From Acetobacterium bakii (GTDB lineage Bacteria; Bacillota; Clostridia; Eubacteriales; Eubacteriaceae): a DNA stretch of 33,371 nucleotides. Shown here piece by piece: positions 30,957 to 33,371 of the stretch. Under the pieces are notes generated by a model. That model ran no database searches and was not told the origin of the DNA. It saw nothing but the letters and a program-made list of their open reading frames with translations. Numbering within the stretch: position 1 is the stretch's first letter; each line of letters begins with the position of its first letter. The stretch spans positions 1 through 33,371 of the forward strand of contig NZ_LGYO01000061.1 of NCBI RefSeq assembly GCF_001263355.1, given 5' to 3'. Made by a program: the position numbers and the translations under genes.

Positions 30957-31448
30957 ATGTCAGAAACTAACCCAATTGTAAAAATTGAAATGGAAAATGG
31001 TCAAACGATTAAGATTGAACTTTATCCGGAAATTGCACCTATAACAGTCGAAAACTTTTTAAAGCTTGTTGGTGACGGCTTTTATGACGGATTGATTTTT
31101 CACCGTGTGATTCCTGGTTTTATGATTCAAGGCGGCTGTCCTTTGGGCACCGGTACCGGTGGACCAGGCCATAATATCAAAGGCGAATTTTCAGGAAATA
31201 AAGTGGTAAATGATTTAAAACATGTTCGTGGCGTAATTTCCATGGCGCGTTCAGGACAGCCAGACTCAGCCGGCTCCCAATTCTTTATTATGGTGGCGGA
31301 TGCACCCTTCCTGGATGGCCAATATGCCGGCTTTGGTAAGGTGATTGAGGGCTTTGAAACTGCAGATGCGATTGTTGCTGTTGATCGGGATGGCTCTGAT
31401 AAACCATACAAAGACCAGGTTATCAAAAAAATAGAAGTCATCGCGTAA
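30957..31448 (+). CDS. Cyclophilin-type peptidyl-prolyl isomerase
   Basis: Cytoplasmic isomerase of 163 residues, without a signal peptide. The catalytic cyclophilin stretch FHRVIPGFMIQGG (Arg and Phe of the active site) is at about 44-56, and SAGSQFFIM (around 100) follows. It resembles bacterial PpiB. I start at ATG 30957 behind GGAGG; an in-frame TTG at 30945 overlaps the ribosome site. Proline isomerisation during folding is the family role. It is followed by the second zinc-ribbon gene with its own promoter. Confidence 0.93.
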   Translation: MSETNPIVKIEMENGQTIKIELYPEIAPITVENFLKLVGDGFYDGLIFHRVIPGFMIQGGCPLGTGTGGPGHNIKGEFSGNKVVNDLKHVRGVISMARSGQPDSAGSQFFIMVADAPFLDGQYAGFGKVIEGFETADAIVAVDRDGSDKPYKDQVIKKIEVIA

Positions 31449-31456
31449 ATTATCTT

Positions 31457-31485
31457 TTGAAATCATCAAGAATTTATGATAGAAT
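31457..31485 (+). promoter_or_regulatory. Promoter of zinc-ribbon gene 2
   Basis: TTGAAA (31457-31462), 17 bases, TAGAAT (31480-31485) with TGA before it. Aligns without gaps to the promoter at 25619-25647 through to the start codon. Confidence 0.6.
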
Positions 31486-31508
31486 GAAATAAAAAGGATG
31501 TGAACGCA

Positions 31509-32066
31509 ATGGCAAAGTATTGTCCAAAATGTTATGTGGGTGTCAGTAATGACGACGAAGTTTGCAGTAATTGTGGTGCTGTGTTGGAAATAAAAGACCA
31601 CACAGATGAAATCTTTGTGGCTGGAGACTTCAAGGAAGAAAGTAATTTTGTGGAAATCGCTAAAGGAATCCGTGATGCGGAAGGTCCAGACGACGAATTA
31701 TCTGCCAAAGAAATGGTTGCCGACGAAATCATTGGAAATGGTATCGTTGCTGCTGATTTAAGTTCAAGCAATGAGAAACCAAAAACACCGCCACCTGTCC
31801 AATCAAAAGCTCCGGTTAAAGTTGAAGGTACCGATAAGGTGATGACTTTAGGAGACTGGATGATTACCCTCTTACTTCTGTTTATCCCAATTGTAAACAT
31901 TGTTATGCTTATCATCTGGAGCGTTGATTCAAGCACCAATGAGAACAAAAAACATTTTGCCTGGGCCTACTTGATTTATATGGCCATCGGGGTTGTTGTT
32001 TCCATCATCTTTTCAAGTATTTTAATTTCTGTAATTTTAGCTGCGATGAGTTCCATGAATTACTAA
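31509..32066 (+). CDS. Zinc-ribbon protein with two C-terminal membrane helices
   Basis: Protein of 185 residues, paralogous to the product of 25671-26153. The N-terminal zinc ribbon has Cys5, Cys8, Cys19, Cys22; then one copy of the acidic unit ending in VADEIIGN at 70-77, a Pro/Lys linker (about 88-112), and two membrane helices (about 115-138 and 153-180). ATG 31509 is chosen over GTG 31500 because the site and start match the paralog. The ribbon would face the cytoplasm. Function unknown. Confidence 0.75.
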   Translation: MAKYCPKCYVGVSNDDEVCSNCGAVLEIKDHTDEIFVAGDFKEESNFVEIAKGIRDAEGPDDELSAKEMVADEIIGNGIVAADLSSSNEKPKTPPPVQSKAPVKVEGTDKVMTLGDWMITLLLLFIPIVNIVMLIIWSVDSSTNENKKHFAWAYLIYMAIGVVVSIIFSSILISVILAAMSSMNY

Positions 32067-32098
32067 AAACCTGGTTCAAAAACAGTTCTACAGAATCG

Positions 32099-32132
32099 AA
32101 AAAGCCCACCTCCATGGAGGTGGGCTTTTTTT
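32099..32132. terminator. Bidirectional terminator
   Basis: Perfect 28-base palindrome at 32101-32128 (AAAGCCCACCTCCA and its complement) with A-run and T-run flanks, between zinc-ribbon gene 2 and the convergent dehydrogenase gene. Confidence 0.92.
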
Positions 32133-32167
32133 ACTGTTGTTCGGAAGATTTCCGTGTCGGGGTTCGT

Positions 32168-33286
32168 TTATTTTTCAAATGAAAAATGGTATTGTTCCAA
32201 TCCAAGTTCGGCCTTAATATCTAAAATATCCTTGATCAATGCATCATTCATCGGCGCACCCTTGTCTTTACGGTCCAGCCAAACATCATATTCCTTTTCC
32301 CCGGCAGTATAAATCCGTTCCTGACCAGGCATTTTATCCGAACCGCGAAGATCCCTTAAAATGTTTCCGGTAATCTTTTTAAAGTCATCAATCTCGGTAA
32401 AGTTTTCAATGTTAATGGCAATAAAGAAATGGCCCAGATGGTAGGGTTGGGCATTGCCGTTTTGATCAAAGCCTAACAGACCTTTTAAGAAAGCGCCGCT
32501 TTGAAGAGCCGAAGACAAAATTTCCACAAAGGTCGCATAACCATAGCCCTTATAGCCACCGGTATCCTCACCAATACCACCCAAAGGGGTGAGTGCAGCT
32601 TCACCCTTAACCAGGTCAATTAAAACCTGCTTGGTATCGGTACGGCTGTTTCCCTGTCGGTCAATAACCCAACCTTCGGGCAAGTCCTTGTTTTCCCGAT
32701 CATAAACCTCAATTTTGCCACGTTGGGAAACCGAGGTGGCACAGTCAAGCACAAAGGGGAAGGGTTCATCGCTTGGAACACCAACCGTAATGGGATTGGT
32801 TCCCAGCATATTTTCAACACCAAAGGTCGGCGCAATGGAAGGACGGGCATTGGTCCCGGTCATCCCGATCATGTTGTTTTCAATGGCCATTAAAGGATAA
32901 TAACCCGCAAACCCATAATGGGTTGAGTTGCGAACAACCGTCATGCCCATACCGTAAACTTTGGCCTTATCAATGGCCATTTGCATGGCTTTTTTGGCAA
33001 TGACATGGCCCATACCGTCATGGCCATCAATGACGGCGGTGGTAAAGGTGTCCTTAATAATTTCAAATTCGGTAACAGGATGTTGAATTCCAAGTTTGAT
33101 ACGGTCGTAATAAATGGGTTTTAAGCGGCCGATACCATGGGAGTCAATGCCCCGTTTATCCGAAGCAATAAGAATTTCCGCGCAAATTTTTGCGTCTGCT
33201 TCAGGAACACCAATGCCTTTAAGGGCATCAGCCATAAAGGCTTCCAGGGTGTCAAATGGGATGTGTGTGATTGGTTGTTTTTCCAT
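32168..33286 (-). CDS. LDH2-family malate/lactate/ureidoglycolate dehydrogenase
   Basis: NAD(P)-dependent dehydrogenase of 372 residues, a little longer than most of the family. DSHGIGRL at 48-55 supplies the active-site His50 and Arg54, and RNSTHYGFAGYY at 119-130 has the second conserved His123. The family uses 2-hydroxy acids such as malate, lactate, sulfolactate or ureidoglycolate; this sequence does not settle which. AAAGGAGAATT precedes the ATG. It is a single gene with the shared terminator at 32099-32132. The 85 bases upstream hold no clear promoter. Confidence 0.92.
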   Translation of the reverse strand: MEKQPITHIPFDTLEAFMADALKGIGVPEADAKICAEILIASDKRGIDSHGIGRLKPIYYDRIKLGIQHPVTEFEIIKDTFTTAVIDGHDGMGHVIAKKAMQMAIDKAKVYGMGMTVVRNSTHYGFAGYYPLMAIENNMIGMTGTNARPSIAPTFGVENMLGTNPITVGVPSDEPFPFVLDCATSVSQRGKIEVYDRENKDLPEGWVIDRQGNSRTDTKQVLIDLVKGEAALTPLGGIGEDTGGYKGYGYATFVEILSSALQSGAFLKGLLGFDQNGNAQPYHLGHFFIAINIENFTEIDDFKKITGNILRDLRGSDKMPGQERIYTAGEKEYDVWLDRKDKGAPMNDALIKDILDIKAELGLEQYHFSFEK

Positions 33287-33371
33287 TAATAATTCTCCTT
33301 TTTTCTTATATCAATTTTAGGAACTTGCGAAACTCAAAAGAAACGAACAATGGTTGCTTTGATGTCAGTTT

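Noticed and set aside
1-33371. CRISPR array, tRNA or rRNA gene, insertion sequence, prophage
   Set aside because: I searched by eye and saw no regularly spaced direct repeats, cloverleaf with CCA end, or transposase/integrase reading frame. Absence is by eye only.

Overview
The window looks like a chromosomal stretch of a low-GC, anaerobic Firmicute acetogen. Acetobacterium or a close Eubacteriaceae relative is the best guess. The pointers are a CooS/CooF-type carbon monoxide dehydrogenase locus, a corrinoid-protein/methyltransferase pair, rubrerythrin, an oxygen-sensitive protein repertoire, and strong GGAGG ribosome sites with sigma-A-like promoters. The genus is inferred; no rRNA is present. 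I see no tRNA, rRNA, CRISPR array, transposase or prophage.

Layout. (1) 50-7022 is housekeeping: an MBL-fold hydrolase, comEC and holA run head to tail. rpsT faces lepA across a pair of divergent promoters. A small M15-type peptidase follows. (2) 7105-11825 is an accessory unit: a DeoR-type regulator, then an operon of an FGGY (glycerol-kinase-like) kinase, a URO-D-type methyltransferase and a cobalamin-binding protein. The same 12-bp palindrome lies between the -35 and -10 of the regulator promoter and again in front of the kinase, so it is the likely operator. (3) 11867-14449 (minus strand) is lemA plus a DUF2207 membrane protein with a poly-glycine tail. (4) 14700-18504 holds a HAD phosphatase, a PEPCK/HPr-kinase-like P-loop protein, rubrerythrin behind a perfect PerR box, and a SAM methyltransferase. 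(5) 18710-22609 holds a YczE-like membrane protein, an iron-sulfur flavoprotein, a LiaF-like/DUF4097 pair and an unknown protein. Two large nested inverted repeats lie in the convergent gaps. (6) 22637-25491 is an autoregulated ArsR repressor and a four-domain sulfur-transfer enzyme (CoA-disulfide reductase, rhodanese, TusA and DsrE-like domains). (7) 25619-32066 is a redox island. A cysteine-free PerR-like regulator and a CooS-CooF-NAD(P)H oxidoreductase operon have almost the same promoter, and this block is flanked by two paralogous zinc-ribbon proteins with duplicated promoters and internal repeats. A cyclophilin sits before the second paralog. (8) 32168-33286 (minus strand) is an LDH2-family dehydrogenase.

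Two systems look most worth following. First, the CooS homologue keeps every cluster ligand I can align but lacks the catalytic histidine (His93) and lysine (Lys563) of CO dehydrogenases. With its stress-type neighbourhood it may be a non-CO redox enzyme fed by NAD(P)H through the oxidoreductase and CooF. Second, the kinase-methyltransferase-corrinoid operon, whose kinase has lost two glycerol-binding residues, suggests a pathway that takes methyl groups from a phosphorylated or phosphorylatable O-methyl polyol into acetogenesis.
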